DNA of 64,000 nt. It comes from G963677445 sp963678275. GTDB taxonomy: Bacteria > Bacteroidota > Ignavibacteria > Ignavibacteriales > Melioribacteraceae. The stretch spans positions 2,728,001-2,792,000 of the forward strand of contig OY782765.1 of the NCBI GenBank assembly GCA_963678275.1. Direction: 5' to 3'. The notes below the pieces were generated by a model. It searched no databases, was not told the origin of the DNA, and saw only the letters and a program-made list of their open reading frames with translations. Both the position numbers and the translations under genes were made by a program. Shown in pieces: positions 17,402 through 26,331 of this stretch (its first letter is position 1; each line of letters begins with the position of its first letter).

Positions 17402-18412
17402 TTATTTGGCGAAAAAATAAATTTTTGTATGCCACTTGCTGGTATCCGGTTCCGCCATTGGATTGGTGATGTACTCTTCAAGCACCATATTGAAATCAAG
17501 TTTATTTTTCTTAAAGTAATAATCAAGAGCTTTATAAGCATACATCTGGTTATCATAGGCGCCAAAATGATCAAGCATAAAAGCTTTAGAATCGGGCGCT
17601 TCAATCATTTCAACTCCTTCACCTTTCACAGTTTTATTTACCGGCATAACCGCGGCCATATCACTCATTTGAGTCTGCTCATCCCAGGTATAATAAACAG
17701 CCCCGGCTGCTCCCTCGATTCTCGCGCGTGATTTCCCGATGGCTTCACCAAGTTTTGCGTAAGATGCTGAAAAGAACTCATGCATATTTTTAAAATTAAC
17801 CTTTCCCTTTACAGCAGCATATTTTTTCTCTTTAAACTCCACCTCTTTAACTTCATATTTCTGAATTTCGGTATTATCCTTTTCACTCAGCTCCTTCAGT
17901 TTGGCGAGTCCCCGGTCAAAATCGGGAGCCATCATATCTTCCATACTCATAAACAAAAACATTATATTAAAGGGAAAAGCCGATTCACCCGAAAAACCCC
18001 AGGCTGCTTCTGATCCGTTTTCTGTGTTTATAAGACGCATATATCCATCTGACTGATCTTCCCAGGGCTCAATAAAATGCAGGTGATAGGTAATTTCCTC
18101 ATTATCCTTTATACCTGTATTTGTCATTTCACCCGAGCCGGTTAGTTCAGGATGCCCTTTCCATATATATTTTGATCCTTTCTCTCCATCCTTTCCTTCA
18201 ACCGTCACTTTCATAGTCGAATCCATTTCAGCCCAGGGCGACCAGTTTTGCCAGTTTCTCCAATATTTTACATGCTCAAATACTACTTCAACAGGCGCTT
18301 TAATGTTAACCTTTCTTTCTACATTAAAATCGCCAGGCGCGATTATTCCCAATAGAATTACTATTACTATAAAAACAAGAATGATGATACCTAATGCTTT
18401 TAATACTTTCAT
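17402..18412 (-). CDS. Membrane-anchored SRPBCC + GyrI-like domain protein
   Basis: 336 residues: an N-terminal membrane helix (about 5-26), an SRPBCC/START-like ligand-binding domain (about 30-165; KAPVEVVFEHVKYWRNWQNW), and a C-terminal GyrI-like effector-binding domain (about 195-336; MHEFFSASYAKLGEAI ... AFMLDHFGAYDNQMYAYKAL). Both folds bind small hydrophobic ligands in other proteins, so a ligand-sensing or sequestering role is plausible but unproven. Proteins of this two-domain layout are fairly common in Bacteroidota-type genomes. Monocistronic, closed by the terminator at 17320-17349. Confidence 0.85.
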   Translation of the reverse strand: MKVLKALGIIILVFIVIVILLGIIAPGDFNVERKVNIKAPVEVVFEHVKYWRNWQNWSPWAEMDSTMKVTVEGKDGEKGSKYIWKGHPELTGSGEMTNTGIKDNEEITYHLHFIEPWEDQSDGYMRLINTENGSEAAWGFSGESAFPFNIMFLFMSMEDMMAPDFDRGLAKLKELSEKDNTEIQKYEVKEVEFKEKKYAAVKGKVNFKNMHEFFSASYAKLGEAIGKSRARIEGAAGAVYYTWDEQTQMSDMAAVMPVNKTVKGEGVEMIEAPDSKAFMLDHFGAYDNQMYAYKALDYYFKKNKLDFNMVLEEYITNPMAEPDTSKWHTKIYFFAK

Positions 18413-18483
18413 AAATCCTCCAAACTTGTTTAAAGTTTCTCCCGGTAAGAAATATTACTGATGCGTATACGTCTTGAACCTGA

Positions 18484-18512
18484 ATAAGTGAACAGCTATA
18501 ATTTTCACTTAT
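18484..18512. promoter_or_regulatory. Inverted repeat upstream of the SRPBCC gene
   Basis: Perfect 9-bp arms ATAAGTGAA/TTCACTTAT separated by 11 bases containing CTATAATT. It lies 72-100 bp upstream of the start at 18412 and 178 bp before the plus-strand lipoprotein gene. It could be an operator for either; no factor is identified. Confidence 0.35.
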
Positions 18513-18689
18513 GATTCAAACAATAATGCAAGATAAAAAAAATTTTTGGCTTCTGAAAGCCTGATAGGATGTCATATCCTCTTTCCTGAGGAATTAAATA
18601 ATTAATAATACTATTCTCTTCTATTTTCTCTTAAGCAGAAAAGCTCTTTTTTTCTTATATTTAATGTGTAAATAGGATACACATTTAAG

Positions 18690-19664
18690 ATGGTCAATTT
18701 AACAAAAAAACTCATACCGGTAACTTTGGTCCTGTTGGCAGCGGTTATTGCATGTAACGCGCCCAGGACAAATCCGCTTGATCCGGATAATGAAAATAAT
18801 GTCTATGTTTCGGTTGAAGGAACTGTATTAACAGATTCCCATCCAAGAGTTCCTGTCGAAGGGGCCCAAATATACTGGAAAGAGGGAGGAAGACAATTTA
18901 TCACCGGAGCTGATGGAATTTTCCGCTTTGAAGAAATTATTCGCGAGGATGGTTGGCTTTATATTAACAGGGTAGGATTTACCCCCGATTCCCAATACAT
19001 TGAATGGGGCCTGGATAAAAATATCGAAACAGAAATATTTTTGAACTCCCTCCCCAAATTGGAATTGTTCAGAATTTTAAGCCGGATTGAACATTCACAG
19101 TATGACACAACAAAGTATGAATTAGTTGTTAACGCGAAAATTAATGATGATGAAAATGATATTGACTCAGTTCTGATCTTTAATGAGGAACTCAATCTTT
19201 ACACTCCCCTGGATTATAATTTTAATACCAAATACTTTGAACAATATATTGACGCCTCCTCAAGGGGCTGGGACGACCTTGAAATTCTGGTTGGCAAAAA
19301 CATCGACCTCCACGTTAAAGACAGCTATGGAAATATACATAATATTGGGACCGAATCGCTTAAAAGAGTAATAAGGGACGATATTAACTATAAAAGTCCG
19401 GCGGAAAATAATTATGTCACTCCCCCCTTTTATCTTAAGTGGGATACCCTGGCAACAGGCCACGATTTTACATTCTCGACAGAAATTCGTTCGGCCGAAG
19501 GACTTAAACCTTTGGTTTTTTCGCAGGATAATATTCCTTCAACCGTTCTACAACTGCAGATATCTAAAAACTTCGGGTCCGGTTCCTACTACTGGCAGTT
19601 TGCCGTTACAGACAATTACGGAAATATTGCCCGCTCAAAACCGGCTCAATTTAAAATTGAATAA
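18690..19664 (+). CDS. Lipoprotein with carboxypeptidase-regulatory-like domain
   Basis: 324 residues. The signal sequence ends in the lipobox AVIAC (Cys22), followed by the 'NPLDPDNENN' segment common in lipoproteins of this bacterial group. Residues about 38-115 (VEGTVLTDSHPRVPVEGAQIYWKEGG ... FRFEEI) resemble a carboxypeptidase-regulatory/CNA-B-like beta-sandwich. The rest looks like further beta domains of unknown function. The next gene, a sigma54 activator, starts 2 bp after the stop, so this is the first gene of the operon. Probably surface- or periplasm-exposed; the binding partner is unknown. Confidence 0.85.
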   Translation: MVNLTKKLIPVTLVLLAAVIACNAPRTNPLDPDNENNVYVSVEGTVLTDSHPRVPVEGAQIYWKEGGRQFITGADGIFRFEEIIREDGWLYINRVGFTPDSQYIEWGLDKNIETEIFLNSLPKLELFRILSRIEHSQYDTTKYELVVNAKINDDENDIDSVLIFNEELNLYTPLDYNFNTKYFEQYIDASSRGWDDLEILVGKNIDLHVKDSYGNIHNIGTESLKRVIRDDINYKSPAENNYVTPPFYLKWDTLATGHDFTFSTEIRSAEGLKPLVFSQDNIPSTVLQLQISKNFGSGSYYWQFAVTDNYGNIARSKPAQFKIE

Positions 19665-19665
19665 T

Positions 19666-21162
19666 ATGACTGAAAATTATAATAACATTATTAAAAAGAT
19701 TCAGGCGCCTACCAGGGAACAGTTTGAGTCTTTTTACCGGCTTGGTAAAATATTAAACTCTTCTCATTTTGAAGATTCAGTGATAAATGAAGTGCTCGAT
19801 CTGATCATTGAAGTCACCGGAGCCGAAAGAGGACTTTTTGTAAAAGCTTTTGATCCGGAAAGTTTCTCTATTATTGCCGCCCGCAATATTCAAAAAGAAA
19901 ATATTACCGATCTTTCGGAGTTTTCTTCAGGAATTCTGAAAGAGGTATTCTCACAGGGGAAACCTGTGCTCTACCATGACGCTCAGCAGCAGCCTGAACT
20001 TTCCAATTTCGAAAGTATCAGGATAAGGGGAATAAAATCCATTATCGGCGTTCCTGTTTTCAGGGATGATAAAATCTGGGGTGTTTTTATCGCGGACAGC
20101 TTAAAGCAGAGAGAAAAATTCACCGATCAGAACCTTATTCATCTTGATCTGTTCTCAAGTCTGCTTTCTCTTACACTCGACCGCATCGCGGAATATGATA
20201 AACTGGAAAAAGAAAATACCGAACTTCAGAACAGGTTGGAGGAGACAGAACCCCTTCCTGAAATGATTGGTGAAAGCAAAGTGATGAAGGATTTTTTCAG
20301 GATTCTTCGCAGGGTCGCGGATACAGACGCTACTATCCTTATTACAGGTGAAAGCGGAACCGGCAAAGATCTGGCGGCCAGGGCGGTCCATACTTTAAGC
20401 AGAAGACGCGAAAATGTTTTTCTCGCCCAGTTTTGCGGTTCAATTCCTGATAATCTGCTTGAAAGTGAGCTTTTCGGATATAAAAGGGGAGCTTTCACCG
20501 GCGCGAACAGCGATAAAAAAGGATTGCTTGAAATTGCCGATAAAGGCACCTTCTTCCTTGATGAGATTGCCGATATATCTATGGCGCTGCAGACAAAACT
20601 GCTGAGAGTGCTTGAGAATCAGGAAATAATGAGACTTGGTGACACCGGGGTAAAAAAAATCGATGTGAGAATAATTACGGCAACAAATAAAAACCTTCAG
20701 GAGATGGTTAAAGATGATACATTCAGGAGCGACCTCTATTACCGGCTTAATGTTTTTCCGGTAAAGATTCCCCCCCTCAGGGAAAGAAAAGGTGACGTCC
20801 CCCTTCTGGCCAATTATTTCGCGGGCAAATTCAGCGACGGGAAAGCCCGTCTCACTCCCGGTTCAATCAAAAAACTTGAATCATATAGCTGGCCGGGAAA
20901 TGTGCGGCAGCTTATTAATATCATCCAAAGGGCTGTTATCTTAAGCGGACCTGGTGAACTTAAAGAAGATTTTATCATTTTTGATGAAGATGAAAATGAT
21001 GAATTAAATTTTAATGGCACACTTGCCGAAATTGAAAAACAGGCTCTTATAAAAAGACTGAAGGATTTTGATGGCAATAAATCTCTTGTAGCCAAATCCC
21101 TTGGAGTTTCGAGAAAATGGGTTTATCTTAAACTTGAGGATATGGAGAAACAAAAGGGCTGA
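19666..21162 (+). CDS. Sigma54-dependent transcriptional activator with GAF domain
   Basis: 498 residues: GAF sensor (about 25-180), short coiled segment (178-195), AAA+ sigma54-interaction domain (about 200-430) and Fis-type HTH (about 455-492, NKSLVAKSLGVSRKWVYLKL). The AAA+ motifs are complete: Walker A GESGTGKD (228-235), the sigma54-contacting GAFTGA loop (275-280), Walker B GTFFLDE (294-300) and the arginine region FRSDLYYRLNV. The ATG at 19666 is preferred over an upstream in-frame start at 19414, which would overlap the lipoprotein by 250 bp. It overlaps the kinase gene by 1 bp. The promoter at 22744 is a likely target. Confidence 0.95.
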   Translation: MTENYNNIIKKIQAPTREQFESFYRLGKILNSSHFEDSVINEVLDLIIEVTGAERGLFVKAFDPESFSIIAARNIQKENITDLSEFSSGILKEVFSQGKPVLYHDAQQQPELSNFESIRIRGIKSIIGVPVFRDDKIWGVFIADSLKQREKFTDQNLIHLDLFSSLLSLTLDRIAEYDKLEKENTELQNRLEETEPLPEMIGESKVMKDFFRILRRVADTDATILITGESGTGKDLAARAVHTLSRRRENVFLAQFCGSIPDNLLESELFGYKRGAFTGANSDKKGLLEIADKGTFFLDEIADISMALQTKLLRVLENQEIMRLGDTGVKKIDVRIITATNKNLQEMVKDDTFRSDLYYRLNVFPVKIPPLRERKGDVPLLANYFAGKFSDGKARLTPGSIKKLESYSWPGNVRQLINIIQRAVILSGPGELKEDFIIFDEDENDELNFNGTLAEIEKQALIKRLKDFDGNKSLVAKSLGVSRKWVYLKLEDMEKQKG

Positions 21163-22754
21163 TGGAGCTTGCCGAAATAAATATCCTTGCCGAAAAGTTC
21201 CTGCAGGTACATTGCATAAAAAAAAGTGAGAATTATGCTGTGCATCTTGCCAGGGAAAAAAAGTCCGGCAAACAAGTAATTATTAAAATTCTCCGCGCCG
21301 CCGGTTTATATGAAGAAGAAGATAAAAACAGGTTTCTGCGTGAAGCGGAAATTCTGTCATCTCTGAAACATCCCAATATTATTCAGATTATTGATCATGG
21401 CAGGGATGAGGATTTTTTTTATATTTCTTTTGAATACATCGAAGGTGAAAATTTAAGAAAACATATCCGTGACAAAAAACTTACCGATGATCAGAAAATA
21501 AAACTTATCAAACAGTTATTTTCAGCTCTGGCATATCTTCATTCAAAAAAAATAATTCACCGTGATATTAAACCGGAAAATATACTCATCAGCAATACCT
21601 TTGATCTGAAACTTACTGATTTCGGACTCGCATTCCCTTTTGAAGACACACTGGAATCATTGCAAAATTCAATTGTCGGAACTCCCTGTTATATGTCACC
21701 TGAACAAATCCAGGGGAAAAAACTCAATCTTCAAAGCGACCTCTTTTCCGCGGGTTCGCTGCTTTATGAAATCTACACCGGCAAAAACCTCTTTCTCAGC
21801 CGCGATTTTAATAAAACAATTAACAACATTATCAATTTTGACGAAAGCAAACTTGATAGTGAACTGGAAAAAATCAATCCTGAAATAGCTCCTGTACTGA
21901 AAGGACTTCTTCAAAAAAACCTTGATCTCCGTTTTCATGACGCTGCCTGTGTGCTGGATATACTATCAGGGAAAAAGTATAAAATCCCTTTGACTATAAG
22001 AAACAGAAAAGTCCGTATGTTAAGTATATCCCTGGTTATTCTTCTTTCGTTATTTTTGTTTTTGTATATGTTTAGCGGTAATCAAACTTCCCCGTCAGAA
22101 AATAATAGTTCTCTGCCGGAACCAGATACCGCGGCAGCAAAAATTTTTCAGCCGGTGAATAATGACATTGGTTCTGTGGAAAACTTAATGAAAGAAGAAA
22201 AGACCGAAGATAAAAGCGCAGAAAAAATAACTAAGGAAAAGCCCCCCGTTGTTAATCATCCAAATGAACCGGGAAAAAGTGAGGAAAGAGAGGTCGCGGT
22301 ACCTGAATATACCCAGCGGGGTATGCTTACAATTAAGTCTTTTCCCTGGTGCATTGTTTATATTAATGATCAGCAGGCAGGGGCGACACCTTTTGAAAAT
22401 CCACTCGAACTTGAAAGAGGTTCTTACCTGTTAAGATTTGAACATCCCTCTTACCCTCCGCTGGAAAAAGAATTCTATATGGAAGGTCTGAGCGATGATA
22501 CACTGAATATAAATTTCACAAGCGAATTTGGTTTTCTCGATTGCAGGGTATATCCCTGGGGGAAAATATATTTAAATGATAAATTTGTCGGACAGACACC
22601 CCTGGAAAAACTTCCCGCTGTTTTACCGGGTGAATACAACTTTAAAATAGTAAATCCTTCGTATAAGGACTTCTCCGATACTCTTTCTTTCAGCGCGGGT
22701 GACACTATTCGCATGCACTACAATTTTGCCAGGCAAAGTTTAATGGCATACTAA
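21162..22754 (+). CDS. Membrane Ser/Thr protein kinase with PEGA repeats
   Basis: 530 residues: a Hanks-type kinase domain (1-270), a membrane helix (about 284-306), a charged Pro/Glu linker, and two extracytoplasmic PEGA domains (about 388-455 and 456-525; 'INDQQAGATPFENPLELERG', 'LNDKFVGQTPLEKLP'). Catalytic residues are present: Lys42 (VIIKIL), Glu61, HRDIKPEN (Asp135, Asn140) and DFG (153-155). The glycine-rich loop is poor (IKKSENYAVHL instead of GxGxxG). It is co-transcribed with the sigma54 activator (1-bp overlap), which suggests phosphorylation-linked control of that regulator, or of a partner, by an envelope signal. Confidence 0.93.
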   Translation: MELAEINILAEKFLQVHCIKKSENYAVHLAREKKSGKQVIIKILRAAGLYEEEDKNRFLREAEILSSLKHPNIIQIIDHGRDEDFFYISFEYIEGENLRKHIRDKKLTDDQKIKLIKQLFSALAYLHSKKIIHRDIKPENILISNTFDLKLTDFGLAFPFEDTLESLQNSIVGTPCYMSPEQIQGKKLNLQSDLFSAGSLLYEIYTGKNLFLSRDFNKTINNIINFDESKLDSELEKINPEIAPVLKGLLQKNLDLRFHDAACVLDILSGKKYKIPLTIRNRKVRMLSISLVILLSLFLFLYMFSGNQTSPSENNSSLPEPDTAAAKIFQPVNNDIGSVENLMKEEKTEDKSAEKITKEKPPVVNHPNEPGKSEEREVAVPEYTQRGMLTIKSFPWCIVYINDQQAGATPFENPLELERGSYLLRFEHPSYPPLEKEFYMEGLSDDTLNINFTSEFGFLDCRVYPWGKIYLNDKFVGQTPLEKLPAVLPGEYNFKIVNPSYKDFSDTLSFSAGDTIRMHYNFARQSLMAY

Positions 22755-22759
22755 TTGCA
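22744..22759 (+). promoter_or_regulatory. Sigma54 (-24/-12) promoter
   Basis: TGGCAT-N5-TTGCA, a full match to the consensus TGGCAY-N5-TTGCW. It straddles the kinase stop codon. Initiation about 12 bp after the -12 element (near 22771) would leave a 20-nt leader before the ATG at 22791. A sigma54 activator is encoded 1.6 kb upstream in the same operon. Confidence 0.75.
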
Positions 22760-22790
22760 AGCTAAAGATAAAAAGAAGAAGAAAATCTCT

Positions 22791-24041
22791 ATGAAGACGA
22801 TAATAATAATATTTTTTACATTTCTGACACAAGTTATTGCCCAGGAAGATTGGGAATATATAGGCAGAATGCCGAAACCTGTGGCAGGAGCTTCCGCGGT
22901 GTCCTATGGAAATAAAATTTATATCCTCGGGGGTTATTCCGATTCAACTGCCGGAGCCGTTAACTGGATACAGAGTTATGATCCTGTTTCTAAAGAATGG
23001 ATAGCCATTGAAAAAATGCTAACTCCCAGATTCAATTTTTCAGCCGGAGTAATCAACCAGACATTATACTATTGCTGCGGAAGTGAAGAAACTGATAAAA
23101 ACGATTATCTTGAAAAATGGAATTTTAACCTCTCCTCAGGTGCCGAAATTGCGGCGGCCGACAGTAATTTTAACCGCGGCAGGGCGGCGTCTGTTTTCTA
23201 TAAAAATTACATTTATCTTCTCGGCGGCGCTTCATCATTTGACCTGGACATCCTTTTCCGATACGATACCGATTCGGGTTTGTATGCTGGTGGATTACAG
23301 AATATCCCCATTTTCATTGAAACTCCCGTTCTGCAGATGTCCGCGGTTATTGAAGATCAATTCTATTTTATGGGCGGGGTAGACTTTTTAATTCTGGATA
23401 AAATTTTCAGGATGGATGTAGAAATGACCAATTTCAATGAAATAAAACCTGAAATATTGCGTCCGAGAGCCGGCGGCACCGCGGTTTCCTGTGAATTTGA
23501 TAAAATGATATATCTTGTCGGAGGTTATTCTGAAACAATCACGGCCCTGTCATCTGTGGATATAATCACCTTTTCGGGCGGCGCCCATGAGGTCAAGGAA
23601 GGCCCCCGGATGATTTTTGGCAGAAAAAATCCTGCTGTTGTTAAATATGAGGAATATTTATATGTTTTTGGCGGATTTGACGCTGCAGGGGAAACTATCT
23701 CCTCAATAGAAAAACTTTTTGTCGGGGGACCTACAAATGTTGTAGGTGTCGATAGCCAGGTCAAAACTTTCTCCCTTAAAGCAAATTACCCCAATCCGTT
23801 TAATCCTTCAACTAATATCAGCTTTACACTTAATGAAGCAGGGGATATAAGTTTGGAGATATTTTCCGCGGACGGGCAAAAAACGAGAACTCTTAACTCA
23901 GGTTACTATCATTCAGGCGAATATAATTGTTTATGGGATGGGAAAAATGATAACGGGAACGTTGTTAATGCCGGGGTTTATTTTTACCGGCTCCGTATGA
24001 ATGATTATTCAGAAACGAAAAAAATGATACTGATTAAATGA
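22791..24041 (+). CDS. Secreted Kelch-repeat protein with type IX sorting domain
   Basis: 416 residues from the chosen ATG: signal peptide MKTIIIIFFTFLTQVIAQ (1-18), about six Kelch motifs forming a predicted beta-propeller (GNKIYILGGYSD, KNYIYLLGGAS, DKMIYLVGGYSE, EEYLYVFGGFD), and a C-terminal type A sorting domain beginning NYPNPFNPSTNISFTL and ending KKMILIK. It should be exported by the Sec and type IX systems and retained at or released from the surface. An in-frame TTG at 22755 exists but would overlap the -12 promoter box and precede the signal peptide with a lysine-rich stretch. Propellers of this type bind carbohydrates or proteins. Confidence 0.92.
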   Translation: MKTIIIIFFTFLTQVIAQEDWEYIGRMPKPVAGASAVSYGNKIYILGGYSDSTAGAVNWIQSYDPVSKEWIAIEKMLTPRFNFSAGVINQTLYYCCGSEETDKNDYLEKWNFNLSSGAEIAAADSNFNRGRAASVFYKNYIYLLGGASSFDLDILFRYDTDSGLYAGGLQNIPIFIETPVLQMSAVIEDQFYFMGGVDFLILDKIFRMDVEMTNFNEIKPEILRPRAGGTAVSCEFDKMIYLVGGYSETITALSSVDIITFSGGAHEVKEGPRMIFGRKNPAVVKYEEYLYVFGGFDAAGETISSIEKLFVGGPTNVVGVDSQVKTFSLKANYPNPFNPSTNISFTLNEAGDISLEIFSADGQKTRTLNSGYYHSGEYNCLWDGKNDNGNVVNAGVYFYRLRMNDYSETKKMILIK

Positions 24042-24820
24042 TGGGAAAACGAATAATATTTTTTTTATTACTGCTTGCGTCTGCTATGTTTTCGCAGGAA
24101 AGTTTACTCTTCCGGAAAATACAGAATGCCTATGAATTCGGCGAATATGAAATGGTCATCTCTCTTTCCGATTCCCTTGTGCAAAAAGAAACAGTAACTG
24201 ATGACATAAAACTTGAGACAGAATTAATGAGAGCTGTCAGTTTTTTCGCGCTTGGAAGAAAAGATGAATCAAAAAACAGTTTTATAGAAATATTGCGTAT
24301 TGATAAAAATTTCTCACCCGATCCCAATGTTATTTCACCCAAAATAATCGCTTTCTTCACTCCCATAAAAGAGGACTATATAAAGATATCCAATTACACC
24401 TCCGACGGCCGGATAAATACAGATAGTCCCGCGGTTAAAATCAGGTATATTAAAAGCGATCTTGGCAATGTACTGCCCCGCTCAATTATCCTTCCGGGAT
24501 GGGGGCATTTATATAAAGGATATAAAACCGAAGGTTATATTTTATCCTCTCTTTCAATCCTCCTCGCTTCCGCTTCAATTGTCTATTATATCCAGACAGA
24601 GAATTATTACGAAGAATACCAGTTCCAGAGCGATAAAGAATTAATCGCGAAAAACTATGACCGTTATAACACCTCCTACAAAATCAGGAACACATTGATT
24701 ACATCCTTCGCTGCCCTCTGGTTATACTCTCAGCTTGATATACTCATCTTATCTCCGGAGAGGTTCAACGCGATGCCGGTTGATGACGGGATAACACTGG
24801 GTTTAAAATTAAGCTTTTAA
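24038..24820 (+). CDS. Exported/membrane protein with DUF5683-like C-terminus
   Basis: 260 residues: signal peptide (MMGKRIIFFLLLLASAMFSQ), a helical TPR-like region (about 25-100; AYEFGEYEMVISLSDSL, ALGRKDESKNSFIEIL), then LPRSIILPGWGHLYKGYKTEG (about 150-170) and two hydrophobic helices (about 172-190 and 222-242). The PGWGHLYKG motif with following helices is the DUF5683 pattern. It overlaps the Kelch gene by 4 bp and so should be expressed from the same sigma54 promoter. Its role is unknown; an envelope assembly partner of the Kelch protein is a guess. Confidence 0.85.
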   Translation: MMGKRIIFFLLLLASAMFSQESLLFRKIQNAYEFGEYEMVISLSDSLVQKETVTDDIKLETELMRAVSFFALGRKDESKNSFIEILRIDKNFSPDPNVISPKIIAFFTPIKEDYIKISNYTSDGRINTDSPAVKIRYIKSDLGNVLPRSIILPGWGHLYKGYKTEGYILSSLSILLASASIVYYIQTENYYEEYQFQSDKELIAKNYDRYNTSYKIRNTLITSFAALWLYSQLDILILSPERFNAMPVDDGITLGLKLSF

Positions 24821-24953
24821 CTGTGTAATTTTTCTACAGCGCGTGTAATTATTTCATATTATTCCAGCCTCATTAAATATCACTTGTTACATTTTTCTCC
24901 CCTTACCATGTAAATTGAAGGGTAAATTCACTCCTTCGGCAAATCAGACATAC

Positions 24954-24969
24954 TGGCATTAAAATTGTT
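24954..24969 (+). promoter_or_regulatory. Sigma54-like promoter before the structured-RNA candidate
   Basis: TGGCAT-N5-TTGTT: perfect -24 element and correct spacing, with one mismatch in the conserved GC of the -12 element (GT). Initiation would fall near 24980, just before the array of stems. Weak on its own; supported by position only. Confidence 0.35.
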
Positions 24970-24979
24970 TTCATTATTC

Positions 24980-25296
24980 CGGAGCATGTTAATAAGGTGG
25001 AAGCACAGCATCAGTTATAACGCCGGGGAAAATTACTCCGGCTAATGAATAATCAGAATAATTATTCACTGATGCGACGAGGCTGCGGTAGTAATGATTA
25101 AGGATGGAAAAGCAGGAAACCGATGAGGCGCTATTTTTTGCCGGTCAGCAACTGAGGGATTCCGATTGGAATATGATGGCCGGCCCTTTTTTCCTGCGAA
25201 AAGTTTGAAAATTCTGCTATAAAAGAGGGTAGCAGCATACCTAAAGCCGGAATATAAGGCATGTTCTTACCAGCGGGAACATGCCTTAATTCTTTT
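24980..25296 (+). ncRNA. Candidate structured noncoding RNA
   Basis: About 315 bases without an ORF but with consecutive strong stems. A three-way junction comes first: P1 GCATCAG 25008-25014 / CTGATGC 25069-25075, P1a GCCGGGG 25022-25028 / CTCCGGC 25036-25042, P1b TGAATAAT 25046-25053 / ATTATTCA 25061-25068. Next comes an 8-bp stem GCAGGAAA/TTTCCTGC (25112-25119 / 25190-25197). It encloses GCCGGTCA/TGGCCGGC (25140-25147 / 25177-25184), which in turn encloses ATTCC-gatt-GGAAT. Then follow CTGCTA/TAGCAG (25214-25219 / 25230-25235) and an 11-bp hairpin AAGGCATGTTC/GAACATGCCTT (25256-25266 / 25277-25287) ending in a T-rich tail. G-U pairs in P1a and in the GCCGGTCA stem support the plus strand. 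It matches no RNA family I know (not tmRNA, RNase P, SRP or 6S). Confidence 0.5.
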
Positions 25297-26331
25297 AAAT
25301 TCTCCTATCCCTTAAGAAAAGCCCGGCTTGAATCTATTCTGTTTTTGCCCGGATATTGATTTTTTCGGGATTCGGACCTTCTATCTATCTGCTCTCATAT
25401 AAAACTTCGGTTCTATATAAAAACCAGTGGGTAATGAAAAGACAACCGATTATTAAATGGAAGTAACGAAGCAGTAACATAAGCGCCAATATATTGTTTT
25501 ACTGACAGAGTATAACTGATATATTATCAATATCATATTCTATCGACCTGAGTTTTGCCAGGGAGGTCTTAAGAGATTTGGTTATCCGGGGATGGTTTGT
25601 GAATCCTCTACATGGATTGTAGTTGTTTTATTGACTATTTTCTACCCCGGGGGGACGTTCCGCAATAATGTTGCCTATACAAGGCAAATGAGATAATAAA
25701 GAACTTTGTTGAGGTTCCAGTAATGCGTTAGTCCCACTGGGGTAGTTTAAGATAAACAACCTGGTGAACATCTCTGTAGGAGATTCATAAAATGGCGCTT
25801 AAACTGCATCATATTAAAAATATTACAATACCAATATATTAACAAAAAAAAGAGCCGGAAGTATTTGAAATAAAGAAAATTTTATCGGTAATAGAAGTGG
25901 TTTGTCACTGGCTCAAATTCAATTACCCATTATATTTCACATAGGCCAAAACTTCTTTTCGCAACTAAATACAAGCTGGTATCTCGTATCCAAATTTCTC
26001 ACTTTTAACTCTTGTTGCAATTTTGCCCTCATAATTAGTGTACTCTCAGCAAATCAACTCCGGCCTGAAGTATTTCCACATTTCGGAAGATCGGGCAGAT
26101 TTCTAACTAAAATTTTTGCGATTGAATAACACCCGGCAACCTGACGTTTTCCTTTCTTAATTTGCGATTATGACTATTATTATATATATTTTAAGAGACT
26201 GTTGTATGTGGGTTATTACTATACGGAATTGTGATGTATTGCGCCATTATTTTTTGTCAGCTTATTGTACGATGCTGTACTTTATTGTTCCGGAGTCATT
26301 ATTTTATAAAATTTAGTTAAAAGGAGATATC
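25297..26331. other. Gene-free stretch with REP-like fragments
   Basis: No supported gene in about 1 kb. At about 25645-25760 are short complementary blocks (ACCCCGGGGGG, GTCCCACTGGGG) like the 'CCCCxxGGGG' fragments at 32.7 and 54.5 kb. A 75-codon open frame at 25902-26129 has no ribosome site or family pattern and was rejected. The last 15 bases carry an excellent ribosome site (AAGGAGATATC, about 26321-26331) for the adhesin gene. Confidence 0.5.

Noticed and set aside
19414..19665. N-terminal extension of the GAF-sigma54 activator
   Set aside because: It would overlap the lipoprotein gene by 250 bp. The ATG at 19666 follows the stop directly and starts just before the GAF domain.
22755..22790. 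TTG start for the Kelch protein
   Set aside because: It would add a lysine-rich stretch before a clean signal peptide and would coincide with the -12 promoter element.
25008..25120. Cobalamin or other known riboswitch
   Set aside because: A short GCCGG...CCGGC stem is reminiscent, but the conserved B12 box and other aptamer cores are absent and no transport or cobalamin gene follows.
25902..26129. Small 75-residue protein
   Set aside because: No ribosome site, no family pattern, and composition like the surrounding noncoding DNA.
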